A stretch of DNA of 64,000 bases from assembly GCF_015624485.1 (NCBI RefSeq), contig NZ_CP061378.1:6526001-6590000 (forward strand), given 5' to 3'. Positions 29,598 to 38,703 of this stretch are shown in pieces. Source of the stretch: Bradyrhizobium genosp. L (GTDB lineage: Bacteria > Pseudomonadota > Alphaproteobacteria > Rhizobiales > Xanthobacteraceae). Position numbers and translations under genes: made by a program. Under the pieces are notes generated by a model that was not told the DNA's origin, made no database searches, and saw nothing but the letters and a program-made list of their open reading frames with translations. Each line of letters begins with the position of its first letter. Position 1 is the first letter of the stretch.

Positions 29598-31072
29598 CTT
29601 GCCTCCCTCGCACGATGCGTTTCCGATCCGCGGCGCGGCCGGTACAGCTCGCGCCATGCAGGAAGCCTCGCGGCATAGGCGTCGGCGAGACCACGCTTGG
29701 GCTCGAAGGTCTCGACGCGCGGCGGTGCCGTGCAGACGGCTGCGATCGGCTCGCCGGTGACGGCAAGACGCCCCAATCTCGCCGCGCCGAACGCCGCGCC
29801 GACGTCGCTGTCGGCAACGCGGTTGATCGGCATGTCGAGAACGTTCGCCAGCACCGAGAGCCAGAAGCCCGATCGCGCGCCACCGCCGATCGCATCGGCC
29901 TCGGTCACGACAAGGCCGGCGCTCGCGAGCGCATCGCGGCAATCGGCAAGCGCGAAGGCGACGCCTTCGAGCACGGCCTGCACGACCGCGGCGCGATCCG
30001 TGCCATGGCTCAGGCCATCGAGCATGCCGCGCACATCGGGGTCGTCATGCGGCGTGCGCTCGCCGGCAAGATACGGCAGGAAGCTGACAGGCGACGGCGC
30101 CTGCGGATGCGCGCCAAGGGGCGCCAGCAACTCGGCTTCCGGGGCGCCGAGCAGCCGCGCGATCCAGCCGAGGCAGGATGCCGCCGAGAGGATTGCGCCG
30201 CCCTGCAGCCACATCGCCGGGATTGCGTGCGCGAAGATATGCACGGCGCGCTCGGGATTGGCCGCAATCCTCTCGGTCGGCGCAAACAGCGCGCCCGACG
30301 TGCCAAGCGAGATGAACGCGGTTCCCGGCCGGATCGCGCCGATGCCGATGGCGCCGGCCGGATTGTCGCCCGCGCCACCCGCAATCATCGGCTGTTTGGC
30401 CATGCCCCAGCGCTGCGCGAGCTCGCGGGTCAGCCGCGCCGCGGGCGCAAAGCCCTCGACCAGACGCGGCATCTGCCTGCGCGAGAGGCCGGTTGCGGCA
30501 AGGCCGTCATCCGACCAGTCGCGCCTGAGGACATCGAGCCATAGCGATCCCGAGGCATCGGAGACGTCCTCGATCGCCTCGCCCGACATGACGAGGCGCA
30601 GATAGGCCTTCGGCAGCAGCACGAGCCGCGTCGCCGCAAAGTTCTCCGGCTCGTGCGTTGCGACCCAGAGCAGCTTCGGCGCGGTGAAACCGGGCATCGC
30701 CTTGTTGCCCGTCGTCGCACGCAAGGCGGGCCAGCGCGCTTCGAGCTCGCGGCACTCGGCGGCGGAGCGGCCGTCGTTCCAGAGAATGCAGGGCCGCAGC
30801 GGACGGAGGTCGGCGTCGAGCAGCGTCGCGCCGTGCATCTGACCGGAGAGGCCGATGCCCACAACCTCGGCCAATTCACGGGGGTGATCCGCCTTCAGCG
30901 CGTCCAATGTCGCGAACGTCGCCTCGACCCACAGCCGCGGATCCTGCTCGGAGAAGCCCGGGCGCGGCGAGGCCGTCGACAGCGCGTGACTTCTGCTGGC
31001 GATGACGCGCTGTGCGCCATCAACCAGGATGGTCTTGACCGCCGAGGTGCCGAGATCGATGCCGAGAAACAT
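29594..31072 (-). CDS. xylB: Xylulokinase
   Basis: Phosphorylates D-xylulose to xylulose 5-phosphate with ATP, feeding the pentose phosphate pathway. The 492-residue FGGY kinase starts [21 protein letters not shown] (phosphate loop) and has [37 protein letters not shown] with the catalytic Asp near residue 234, and the ATP site [16 protein letters not shown] and GGGARS. First gene of a transport-and-kinase operon; no xylose isomerase is present, so the imported sugar may be xylulose, xylitol or arabitol. Divergent from a ROK repressor. Confidence 0.93.
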
Positions 31073-31164
31073 GATGCTCCTTGCCGGTCGTCGATGTCGG
31101 CGCGCTGCTGCCGAGGCCGTTGGTGGCCAACAGGACCGGATCGTTTCCCCTAGCCTGCCCTTAT

Positions 31165-31205
31165 CCTTTGGCAGACATTTATTTTTTTAATTTACTATAT
31201 TATAG
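31165..31205. promoter_or_regulatory. AT-rich divergent promoter region between xylB and the ROK regulator
   Basis: A strongly AT-rich island (ATTTATTTTTTTAATTTAC then TATATTATAG) stands out in a GC-rich background between the two divergent genes. It lies 93-133 bases upstream of xylB and is the natural place for promoters and the repressor site. No exact operator was identified. Confidence 0.55.
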
Positions 31206-31315
31206 TCGGGTCGCAACGAGAAAATGGCTCGCACGAGGATGACGCCAAATGGCATACCGAGTTCCAGCGCGATCGGAACCCGATCGCGGCGGAAGCCAGA
31301 AGTGGCAGCGATGGC

Positions 31316-32584
31316 TTGATTGGAGATGACGGCTTGTCAGGAAAGGGCAGCAATTCGGTCAAGCTTCGCCACTACAATGAGCGCTTCGTGCTCGATGCCG
31401 TCCGCCGCCTCAAGGAAGCGTCCAAATCCGATCTTGCGCGCGCCGCACACCTCACGCCGGCTGCCGTGGCCGGCATCGTCGATGGACTGGAACAGGCAGG
31501 ATTCGTAAAGCAGGTCGGGAAGAGGTTCGGGCAGCGCGGATCGCCGTCCGTGCTCTACCGGCTGATGCCGGAGCGCATCTATAGTGTCGGCATCAAGATC
31601 GGCCGTCGCGCGCTGGAGGCGGTGCTGGTCGACTTTGCCGGCGAGTTGCGCGCCCGCGAGTCGCACGAATACCGCTATCCGGACCCCGAATTGGTCCGCA
31701 AGGCGGGCAACGCCGCGCTCGCCAATTTCGACGCGCTGGTGAACGCTCTCGACGACGCCTCCATCGTCGGCGTCGGCATCGCTTCGCCCTACTTCCTGGG
31801 CGGCTGGCATGAGGAGCTCGGCTTTCCGGCCGACCTTGGCGACCGCTGGGACGCGATCGAGCTGATGACGCATTTCGCGACGCCGGCGAAGACGCCGGTG
31901 TTCATCGAGAACGACGCCACGTCTGCCGCGCTGGCCGAGTTGGTCCACGGTGCCGGCGCGCGCTTCCGCGATTTCATGCACATCTCGATCGACACCTTCG
32001 TCGGCGGCGGCCTGGTGCAAGACGGCAAGGTGCAGACCGGCCCGCACGGAAACAGCGCCGCGCTCGGCCCGTTGCCGGTCTCGCCGTCGCGCCTCGATTC
32101 GGCAATCGTCAAACCGGGGCGCTACCCGAGCTTGATTCACCGAGCCTCGATCTACGTGCTGGTCAATCATCTGAAGTCGCGCGGCATCGAGATCACGCGG
32201 GTGCGGGAGCTGGACCCCATGCCTTCAGGCGCGCGCGAGCCGCTCGACGAATGGATCGAGGATTGCGCCAACGCGCTGGCCGAGGCGATCATCGCCATCG
32301 CCTCGGTGATCGACATCGAAGCGATCGTGCTCGACAGCATTTTGCCGCGGCCGATTCATCTGGAGTTGCTGGCGAAGGTGCAAAGCCTGTTCAGCCGCGT
32401 GCGCGCCACCGGCATCGTCGCGCCGGAGATCGTGCCGGGCCAGTTCGGCCCTGAGGCCTCGCCGCTCGGCGCCGCGATGCTGCCGTTCACGGCGCTGCTT
32501 GCCCCGGACAGCAGTGTGCTGATGATCGGCAAGGACCGGACGAAGCTGCTGGGCAAGCTCTCAGCGCTGGCCGGCCAGGGCTGA
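31316..32584 (+). CDS. ROK family transcriptional regulator (XylR-like)
   Basis: A 422-residue sugar-responsive repressor. The N-terminal winged helix reads GSNSVKLRHYNERFVLDAVRRLKEASKSDLARAAHLTPAAVAGIVDGLEQAGFV; the rest is a ROK kinase-like domain with SVGIKIGRRALEAVLVD, ENDATSAALAELVHG and IEAIVLDSILP. The zinc-binding Cys cluster of sugar-kinase ROK members is absent, as in many repressors. The start codon is TTG; a second TTG 18 bases on has a better ribosome site (GGAG) and may be the true start. It most likely controls the divergent xylB operon. Confidence 0.88.
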   Translation: MIGDDGLSGKGSNSVKLRHYNERFVLDAVRRLKEASKSDLARAAHLTPAAVAGIVDGLEQAGFVKQVGKRFGQRGSPSVLYRLMPERIYSVGIKIGRRALEAVLVDFAGELRARESHEYRYPDPELVRKAGNAALANFDALVNALDDASIVGVGIASPYFLGGWHEELGFPADLGDRWDAIELMTHFATPAKTPVFIENDATSAALAELVHGAGARFRDFMHISIDTFVGGGLVQDGKVQTGPHGNSAALGPLPVSPSRLDSAIVKPGRYPSLIHRASIYVLVNHLKSRGIEITRVRELDPMPSGAREPLDEWIEDCANALAEAIIAIASVIDIEAIVLDSILPRPIHLELLAKVQSLFSRVRATGIVAPEIVPGQFGPEASPLGAAMLPFTALLAPDSSVLMIGKDRTKLLGKLSALAGQG

Positions 32585-32656
32585 GCAGATATCCACTGGC
32601 TCGCTAGCACCTTTCCGCGCAGCCCACGTCAGGGGCGCACCGGCAGACGGACCCCG

Positions 32657-33754
32657 CTACTGCGCATATGCCTGCTGCACCGCCTTGGGATCGGTGATGC
32701 CGTTGGCGATCAGGAGTTCGAGCAGCACGCGGGCCTTTTGCGGGTTGAGGTCGAGCGCGACCGCAAAGCCGAGCTTGTCGTCCTCGACCTCGACGTTGCG
32801 ATTGACATAACCCGATCCGACGCGGCTCGAACGCACCACCACGACGCCCTGCTTCGCCGCCGCCGCGAGCGCATCGATCGCGCCCTTGGAGGAATTGCCG
32901 TCGCCGACGCCGGCCAGCACGATGCCCTTGGCGCCGCGCTTCACCGCATCCTCGACCTCGGCGGCGTCCATGTTGGCGTGCGAATAGACGATGTCGACCC
33001 GCGGCAGCGGCGGCGCATCCGGCAGCTTGTACTTCGCTCCCTTGGCCGGGGCCCCCGCCAGGAAGCGCAGCGAGCCGGTGTCGACATAGCCGACCGGGCC
33101 GGCATCGGGCGAGCGGAAGGTCTGCACGCTGGTGGTGTTGGTCTTCTGCACCCAGCGCGCGCCGTGGATGGTGTCGTTGAGCACGACCAGCACGCCGCGG
33201 CCGCGCGATTCCGGCGCGGAGGCGACCCGCATCGCATCGTACAGATTGGCCGGTCCGTCGGCGCCGATCGCGGTCGACGGCCGCATCGAGCCGACCAGCA
33301 CGATCGGAATCTCGGTGTCGAGCACGTTTTGCAGGAAGAACGCGGTCTCCTCCATCGTGTCGGTGCCGTGCGTGATCACGACGCCATCGACCTCCTTGTT
33401 CTCGATCGCAGCGCGGATGCGCTTGACGAGGTCGAACCAGACCTTGTCGTTCATGTCCTGCGAGCCGATCGAGGAGATCTGCTCCGCCGAGATGGTGGCG
33501 AGCTTGTCGATGCCCGGGATCGCCGCGATCAGGTTCGCCGCGCTGATCTTGCCGGAATCGTAGGCGTTGCCGGCCCGTGCGTTGGCCTGCCCCGCAATGG
33601 TGCCGCCGGTGCCGAGCACCAGCACCCGGGCCAGGGTGGCATTGGTCGCGGTCTGTGCGGATGCGGGCGGCGCGAGCAGCCCGATCATCAATGCGAGAGC
33701 GAGACCGATGAAAGCCCGTGCGGAGCCGATTGAATGAAACGAGTGCTGCGCCAT
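32657..33754 (-). CDS. ansB: L-asparaginase, periplasmic type II
   Basis: Hydrolyses asparagine to aspartate and ammonia. From the chosen ATG there is a signal peptide (hydrophobic core ending PPASAQT), then VLVLGTGGTIAGQ with the first catalytic Thr, and DGVVITHGTDTMEETAFFL with the second Thr, Asp and the Lys region after it. The C-terminal domain includes KGIVLAGVGDGNSSK. Length (365 residues) is in the type II range. An in-frame start 17 codons upstream lacks a ribosome site. Monocistronic on its strand. Confidence 0.92.
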   Translation of the reverse strand: MAQHSFHSIGSARAFIGLALALMIGLLAPPASAQTATNATLARVLVLGTGGTIAGQANARAGNAYDSGKISAANLIAAIPGIDKLATISAEQISSIGSQDMNDKVWFDLVKRIRAAIENKEVDGVVITHGTDTMEETAFFLQNVLDTEIPIVLVGSMRPSTAIGADGPANLYDAMRVASAPESRGRGVLVVLNDTIHGARWVQKTNTTSVQTFRSPDAGPVGYVDTGSLRFLAGAPAKGAKYKLPDAPPLPRVDIVYSHANMDAAEVEDAVKRGAKGIVLAGVGDGNSSKGAIDALAAAAKQGVVVVRSSRVGSGYVNRNVEVEDDKLGFAVALDLNPQKARVLLELLIANGITDPKAVQQAYAQ

Positions 33755-34006
33755 CTCTGTCCCCCAACGACAAATTGCCCGCCCACAACCCTTGGTTTTA
33801 TCCAACAGAAAATAGACAAACTTGCGGCAGGCGTTGCGGACCGATGGAGTGTCGCCTTTCGCGCCGGCTTTTCAAGAGCCTTCCGGCGTCTCGTGCCGCA
33901 CGATCTCTTTTCGGTTCTCACTTGACATCGCCGAAGGGCGGCGCGACCATTTTCGAAGAATATTCGAATTATGGACGAGCCGATCCGAGCCAATCATAGG
34001 TGGGCC

Positions 34007-35179
34007 ATGGATTTCCAGCTTCCCGACCAGCTCCAGGTTCTGCAAAGCCGGATCCGCGACTTCGTGCGCACCGAGCTGCAACCGCATGATGCGGCGATCG
34101 AAGCGACCGGACGCGTGCCGGACAGCGCGATGGCCGCCCTGCGCCGGATGGGATTATTCGGCACCAACACGCCAAGGGAATTCGGCGGCCTCGGCCTGTC
34201 GATGCTCGGCAGCTGCATCGCGATCGAGGAACTCGCGAAGGCGCACACCGCCTTCTACTATCTGAGCGGGGTGAACGTGCACATCGGATCGAAGGCGATC
34301 GAGTTTTTCGCCAGGCCGCAGGTCCGTGACCGCTGGCTGCCCGAGCTCGCCAGCGGACGGGTGATCGCGGCCTTCGCGCTGACCGAGCCGAATGCCGGCT
34401 CCGATGCGGCACGGATCGAGACCCGGGCGCGGCGCGACGGCGATCATTATGTACTCGACGGATGCAAGACCTACATCACCAACGCGCCGGTCGCCGGCGT
34501 CTTTACCGTGTTCGCCACGCTCGATCCGTCCGCCGGTGCCAAAGGCATCGCGGCCTTCGTTGTGGACGCGAAAACGCCGGGGCTTTCGATCGGCCGTGTG
34601 GTCGAGATGGCCGCCGGGCGCGGCTCGGAACATGCCGAGGTCAAGTTGGAGCACTGCCGTGTGCCGCGCGACAATCTGCTCGGACAAGAGGGCGAAGGCT
34701 TTGCCATCGCGATGCGCTGCCTGGATGCCGGGCGCACGCATTGGGGCGCCTATTGCGTCGGCGCCGCGAGCCAGCTGCTCGCCTATGCCCTCGACCACGT
34801 CTCGCAGCGCGAGGCGTTCGGGCGCAAGCTGCGCGACCACCAGGGCATCGAATGGCAGATCGCCGACATGGCAGCCGCGCTGCATGCCGCGCGGCTCGTC
34901 GCCTATGAGGCGGCCTGGCGTTACGACCACGGCGACGCGGCCGCCCGCACCGCGGCCGCAGCGCTGTCCAAATATACCGGCGCCGAGATGGTGCAGCGCA
35001 TCGCCGACACCACCCTGCAACTGTTCGGTGGTGTTGGTTATTCCAGGGACCTGCCGATCGAGCGGATCTGGCGGGAAACCCGCGTCGTGCGCATCCTGGA
35101 TGGCACGTCCGAGATCATGCGGCAGGTCATCGCCCGTCACGCGTTCCGCGATCATGAACGGCGGAACGCGCCGACCTGA
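34007..35179 (+). CDS. Acyl-CoA dehydrogenase
   Basis: FAD enzyme that introduces a 2,3 double bond in acyl-CoA. The 390-residue protein has the N-terminal helical domain, FALTEPNAGSDAARIETRA (FAD contact) in the middle beta-domain, REAFGRKLRDHQGIEWQIADM, and the C-terminal QLFGGVGYSRDLPIERIWRETRVVRILDGTSEIMRQVIA. The catalytic base is not assigned. The TetR gene starts 86 bases downstream. Chain-length preference cannot be told from the sequence; it could serve fatty-acid or branched-chain/aromatic acyl-CoA degradation. Confidence 0.93.
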   Translation: MDFQLPDQLQVLQSRIRDFVRTELQPHDAAIEATGRVPDSAMAALRRMGLFGTNTPREFGGLGLSMLGSCIAIEELAKAHTAFYYLSGVNVHIGSKAIEFFARPQVRDRWLPELASGRVIAAFALTEPNAGSDAARIETRARRDGDHYVLDGCKTYITNAPVAGVFTVFATLDPSAGAKGIAAFVVDAKTPGLSIGRVVEMAAGRGSEHAEVKLEHCRVPRDNLLGQEGEGFAIAMRCLDAGRTHWGAYCVGAASQLLAYALDHVSQREAFGRKLRDHQGIEWQIADMAAALHAARLVAYEAAWRYDHGDAAARTAAAALSKYTGAEMVQRIADTTLQLFGGVGYSRDLPIERIWRETRVVRILDGTSEIMRQVIARHAFRDHERRNAPT

Positions 35180-35220
35180 CGTGACGCCGTTGTATATCGC
35201 CGCAATAGCCCTTGTGTTCG

Positions 35221-35251
35221 CATTCCGCAGCCTTACTGTTTTTGCGGAATG
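35221..35251. promoter_or_regulatory. Inverted repeat upstream of the TetR gene, candidate operator
   Basis: CATTCCGCA at 35221-35229 and TGCGGAATG at 35243-35251 are perfect 9-base inverted arms with a 13-base spacer. They lie 14 bases in front of the GTG start of the TetR gene, over the expected promoter, so they are a likely autoregulatory site. Confidence 0.6.
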
Positions 35252-35264
35252 CGGGGAGACGCAA

Positions 35265-35876
35265 GTGGCTTCGGGGACACTCAAGCTCAAGCAACAACGC
35301 AGCCGCGAGCGGCGGGAACAGATTCTGGGCGCGGCAACGAAGCTGTTCGGCGAACGGGGCATCGATCGCACCTCGCTCACCGACATCGCCGCCGCGGCCA
35401 AGGTGCCGCTGTCGAGCATCTACGACTATTTCGAGGACAAGCGCGCGCTGGTGCTGGAAGTGCCGGAGGACAATTTCGAAGCGCTGTACCAGAAGACCGA
35501 GCCGCGGCTGGCCAAGGGTGCCGATCCCGTCGAGCAGCTGCGCATCATCTTCCTCACCAACTTCGAATATATCAGCGAGAACCCGAGCTGGGGCCGGGTG
35601 TTCTTCCTGGAGATATGGCCGAGCGTCACCGCCGCCGAACCGCGGGTCAAGAAGGCCGTCGACAGATACGCGCTGCGCTACGTGCAGCTGATCAAGCGGG
35701 CAGTTCGCGCCGGCAGCTATCGCCGCAATCTCGATCCCTATGTTGCGATGTCGCTGATGATGGGCGGCATGTGCCAGCTGACCGCGGTCTGGCTGCTCTA
35801 CGGCCGCAAATACGATCTGGTGAAGAAGGGCAAGGCGCTGTTCTCCACGCTGCATTACAGCTTCGTCCCGCGCTAG
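35265..35876 (+). CDS. TetR/AcrR family transcriptional regulator
   Basis: A 203-residue regulator starting at GTG with GGGGAG just upstream. The helix-turn-helix reads RREQILGAATKLFGERGIDRTSLTDIAAAAKVPLSSIYDYFEDKRALVLEV, and the ligand-binding domain is of a TetR_C type without a recognised ligand. It is next to an acyl-CoA dehydrogenase, which suggests control of fatty-acid-type metabolism by an acyl-CoA. An inverted repeat stands in front of it. Confidence 0.9.
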   Translation: MASGTLKLKQQRSRERREQILGAATKLFGERGIDRTSLTDIAAAAKVPLSSIYDYFEDKRALVLEVPEDNFEALYQKTEPRLAKGADPVEQLRIIFLTNFEYISENPSWGRVFFLEIWPSVTAAEPRVKKAVDRYALRYVQLIKRAVRAGSYRRNLDPYVAMSLMMGGMCQLTAVWLLYGRKYDLVKKGKALFSTLHYSFVPR

Positions 35877-35892
35877 CGTGACGCAGTCGATT

Positions 35893-35975
35893 CGTAGGGC
35901 GGGCAAAGCGCAAGCGTGCCCACCATCGCGAGCACGGCGTGAATGGTGGGCACGCTTCGCTTTGCCCACCCTACG
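35893..35975. repeat. Palindromic intergenic element, GTAGGGCGGGCAAAGCG type, copy 2
   Basis: The 83-base element opens CGTAGGGCGGGCAAAGCGCA and closes CGCTTTGCCCACCCTACG in inverted orientation, with an inner GTGCCCACCAT/ATGGTGGGCAC pair. It is found just after the TetR gene. Confidence 0.85.
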
Positions 35976-36126
35976 GCTTCTACGCGACCGGCAAGAACGA
36001 TTTGATGAAAATTCGTCGCGCCCGCGATACGAGCGCCCTCTACACAGCCGTCAATATCCTGTTCTAGTATGATGCCGTGGAGGCTCGCGGACCGGACGAC
36101 GCGGGCTGCAAGGGGGGAGCGAATCG

Positions 36127-37281
36127 ATGGACGTCAAGGCTGTCCTGCCGCCGCGCGGGCGCGACTATCGACTGGATCTGCTGCGCGGGTTCGCCAATTG
36201 GGCTATCTATCTCGATCACATCCCGAACAACGCGGTGAACTGGATCACGCAGAAGAATTTCGGCTTCAGCGACGCTGCCGATCTGTTCGTCTTCATCTCC
36301 GGCTACACGGCGTCCTTTGTCTATGCGCGGATGATGATCGAGCGCGGCACCGTGATCGGCGCCACCCGGCTGATCAAGCGCTCCTGGCAGATCTATGTCG
36401 CGCACGTCATGCTGTTCGTGATCTACATCGCCGAGATCGGCTATCTCGCCCAGCGCTACCACGATCCCAATCTGCAGAACGAGTTCAACGTCGCCGGCTT
36501 CATGCAGAACCCGGCCGAGACGCTCTATCAAGGCCTGATCCTGGCGTTCAAGCCGGTCAACATGGACGTGCTGCCGCTCTACATCGCGCTGATGGTGGTC
36601 TATCCGCTGGTGCTGTGGGCGATGCTCCGCAAGCTCAATCTGACGCTGGCGGCGTCGTTCCTGCTGTACCTCGCCGCGCGGCATTTCGGCTGGAACCTGC
36701 CGGCCTATCCGGACGGCTCATGGTACTTCAATCCGTTCTGCTGGCAGTTCCTGTTCGTGTTCGGCGGCTGGTTCGCGCTCGGCGGCGCATCCGAATCGAT
36801 CTCCTTCATCCGCTCGCGCGCCTTTCTCTGGCTCGGCGGGGCCTACCTCTTGTTCGCGCTGGTGATGACACTGGCCGGGCGCTTCCCCGAGCTCGCCCAT
36901 GCGATGCCGGCCTGGCTCTATGATGCGTTCAATCCGAACGACAAGACCAATCTCGCGCCCTATCGCGTACTGCATTTCGTGGTGCTCGCCTTCTTCGTCA
37001 CGCGCTTTCTGCCGAAGGACTGGCCTGGATACGAACGGCCGATCTTCCAGCCGATCATCAAATGCGGTCAGCAGTCGCTCGAGGTGTTCTGCTCGGGCGT
37101 CTTCCTCGCCGTGGTCGCGCATGTGGTGCTGGTCGAGGTCTCCGGCAGCCTGTGGATGCAGATCGTGGTCAGCGCGGTCGGCATCGTGCTGATGACCGTG
37201 CTGGCCTACTACCGCTCGTGGTCGAAGAAGGTCGACAAGGCGCCGGCGAAGCTCCCGCCGAAACCGGCGCCGGCGGCGTAG
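36127..37281 (+). CDS. opgC: OpgC family membrane protein (osmoregulated periplasmic glucan succinyltransferase)
   Basis: A 384-residue inner-membrane protein of the OpgC family, which transfers succinyl groups to periplasmic glucans. It begins with DYRLDLLRGFANWAIYLDHIP (acyltransferase_3-like first helix with Arg and His) and continues with about ten helices; FSDAADLFVFISGYTASFVYARMM is another conserved segment. The Lys/Pro-rich tail is cytoplasmic. The ATG follows GGGGGGAGC. It stands alone between repeats and the RiPP cluster. Confidence 0.88.
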   Translation: MDVKAVLPPRGRDYRLDLLRGFANWAIYLDHIPNNAVNWITQKNFGFSDAADLFVFISGYTASFVYARMMIERGTVIGATRLIKRSWQIYVAHVMLFVIYIAEIGYLAQRYHDPNLQNEFNVAGFMQNPAETLYQGLILAFKPVNMDVLPLYIALMVVYPLVLWAMLRKLNLTLAASFLLYLAARHFGWNLPAYPDGSWYFNPFCWQFLFVFGGWFALGGASESISFIRSRAFLWLGGAYLLFALVMTLAGRFPELAHAMPAWLYDAFNPNDKTNLAPYRVLHFVVLAFFVTRFLPKDWPGYERPIFQPIIKCGQQSLEVFCSGVFLAVVAHVVLVEVSGSLWMQIVVSAVGIVLMTVLAYYRSWSKKVDKAPAKLPPKPAPAA

Positions 37282-37319
37282 ACCACATTTATCCGATCTC
37301 GGTCGGCCGCGACGCGCTT

Positions 37320-37877
37320 TCACTGGCCCCGGGGGGAGACGGCCGCATCCGCGCCGAATTTCTGCGTAGCGTATCGAATGCCGACGTTTTTTAGCCGTGT
37401 TTCGCATTCCGTTAGATCGGACACACCTCGCAACTGTGTTTGCCACTCGCGCAGTGCTTGCCTCATGCAATAGTGCTCTACGCCGACAGCGGTGACCGCG
37501 CTTCGCGAAACGAATTCACCGCTGGCCACGCGGACAAACGAGTGCGCATCGAACGCATAGACGGTCGGTCGAAACCTTTGCACTTGGCGCAGATCGTGGT
37601 GTGCCATGAAAACCACCGCCTGCTTGGCGGCATCGACCTCGACTCCACATTGAGACAGTCGTGCCATTGCATCGCAATCGAGCACGACGCTGATCCGGTC
37701 AATTCGCGGGAAAAGATGAAGAGTCATACCGACCCCGTCGGCTGCATAAAGCAGCTGATCGGCAACCAGGCCAGGCTCGGGCCGATTCGAGCTGACCGAA
37801 TAATCCTCGCTGCGATAGAAGATGCGGGGACTGAACGTCATAGCGAGATTTGGACGATCTGCCCGGTAGACCAACAC
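37320..37877 (-). CDS. Hypothetical protein, last gene of the RiPP operon
   Basis: About 185 residues starting at GTG with GGAG six bases upstream, one base after the stop of the oxygenase gene, so it is translationally coupled. It matches no family I recognise. It has no signal peptide or membrane helix; it contains Cys, His and Tyr clusters, for example VEHYCMRQALREWQTQL and FMAHHDLRQVQRF, and begins VLVYRADRPNLAMTFSPRIFYRSEDY. The first half has a beta-rich pattern. It could be a second tailoring enzyme, an accessory binding protein or an immunity protein. An ATG at 37841 is an alternative start but has no ribosome site. Confidence 0.6.
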   Translation of the reverse strand: MLVYRADRPNLAMTFSPRIFYRSEDYSVSSNRPEPGLVADQLLYAADGVGMTLHLFPRIDRISVVLDCDAMARLSQCGVEVDAAKQAVVFMAHHDLRQVQRFRPTVYAFDAHSFVRVASGEFVSRSAVTAVGVEHYCMRQALREWQTQLRGVSDLTECETRLKNVGIRYATQKFGADAAVSPRGQ

Positions 37878-37878
37878 G

Positions 37879-38703
37879 TCAAGCTCCGCCGGACGAAGGC
37901 AGGGCGAATTCGCCAAGCAGCGTGATCGTCACGTCGCGCTCGATTTTGTCCTCCGTCGTACTGTCGTGAATCACATTCTCCGTTGGCGCAATGTAGGCCT
38001 CTCCAGGACGAACGGTCAGCTTCAACACCGGATAGTCCGGAAATTCCGCCATGAACACGTCGCCGACGTCGATACTGTTTCCAGTGACGCGTGGATCCGC
38101 GACTCCCGCCTCCATGAGGGTGTTCCGCATTTGCAGCAGTGTCAGATTGATGAAGAGGAGGAAACGATCTTCCCTGCCTGCATTCAGGCAAAGCCGATTT
38201 GGCGCGAGATGACGGGACGCGATCGGCTGCCCATAGAAGCTGTCGACATGCAGTCCAATCAACTGCGAGGTACGCGGATCGTAGGTCGAAGTCGGCAACC
38301 CGATCCGCCGCGAGTTTGGCCCGAGAAGACGGGGCGGGGCTCGTGCTCCCACGCTCAAAAGTGTTGCAAACCGGATGATCGCCGGTTCGATCGACGCCGG
38401 GTCGCTGAACAACTCCGTCCTACCGATCGCGGCAACCAGTTCGTCCGGGACACGAACGACCGCGACAGAGCTTCCCTTCATAAATCCAGCGGTATCCCCC
38501 TCGACTCGGCTCAGTTCGCCCGGTTGCAGCGGTGTCCACGGCTTGCGCGGAATTCTCGTGCCATGTTCGTAATCGTCGGCATCCGCCACGACGGTACCGT
38601 CGCTTCGCGCAACCCTTGCCGCGACGGCTTCGCCGGTTACGTCGAAGATCTGCACGCCGGCGACGAGTTGCCGACCATCAAACGACGTTGCGCGCGTGTC
38701 CAT
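37879..38703 (-). CDS. Fe(II)/2-oxoglutarate-type oxygenase of a cyclophane RiPP cluster
   Basis: About 274 residues, soluble. The sequence fits a double-stranded beta-helix Fe(II)/2-oxoglutarate oxygenase: His152-x-Asp154 (LHVDSFYG) and distal His246 (NVIHDST) form the facial triad, with Arg256 (KIERDVTI) in place to bind 2-oxoglutarate. By position in the cluster it would hydroxylate the beta carbons of the modified peptide. It resembles the oxygenase (YhhC type) of known triceptide clusters in layout. The ATG used overlaps the maturase stop by 26 bases; a TTG 12 codons upstream is also possible. Confidence 0.72.
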   Translation of the reverse strand: MDTRATSFDGRQLVAGVQIFDVTGEAVAARVARSDGTVVADADDYEHGTRIPRKPWTPLQPGELSRVEGDTAGFMKGSSVAVVRVPDELVAAIGRTELFSDPASIEPAIIRFATLLSVGARAPPRLLGPNSRRIGLPTSTYDPRTSQLIGLHVDSFYGQPIASRHLAPNRLCLNAGREDRFLLFINLTLLQMRNTLMEAGVADPRVTGNSIDVGDVFMAEFPDYPVLKLTVRPGEAYIAPTENVIHDSTTEDKIERDVTITLLGEFALPSSGGA

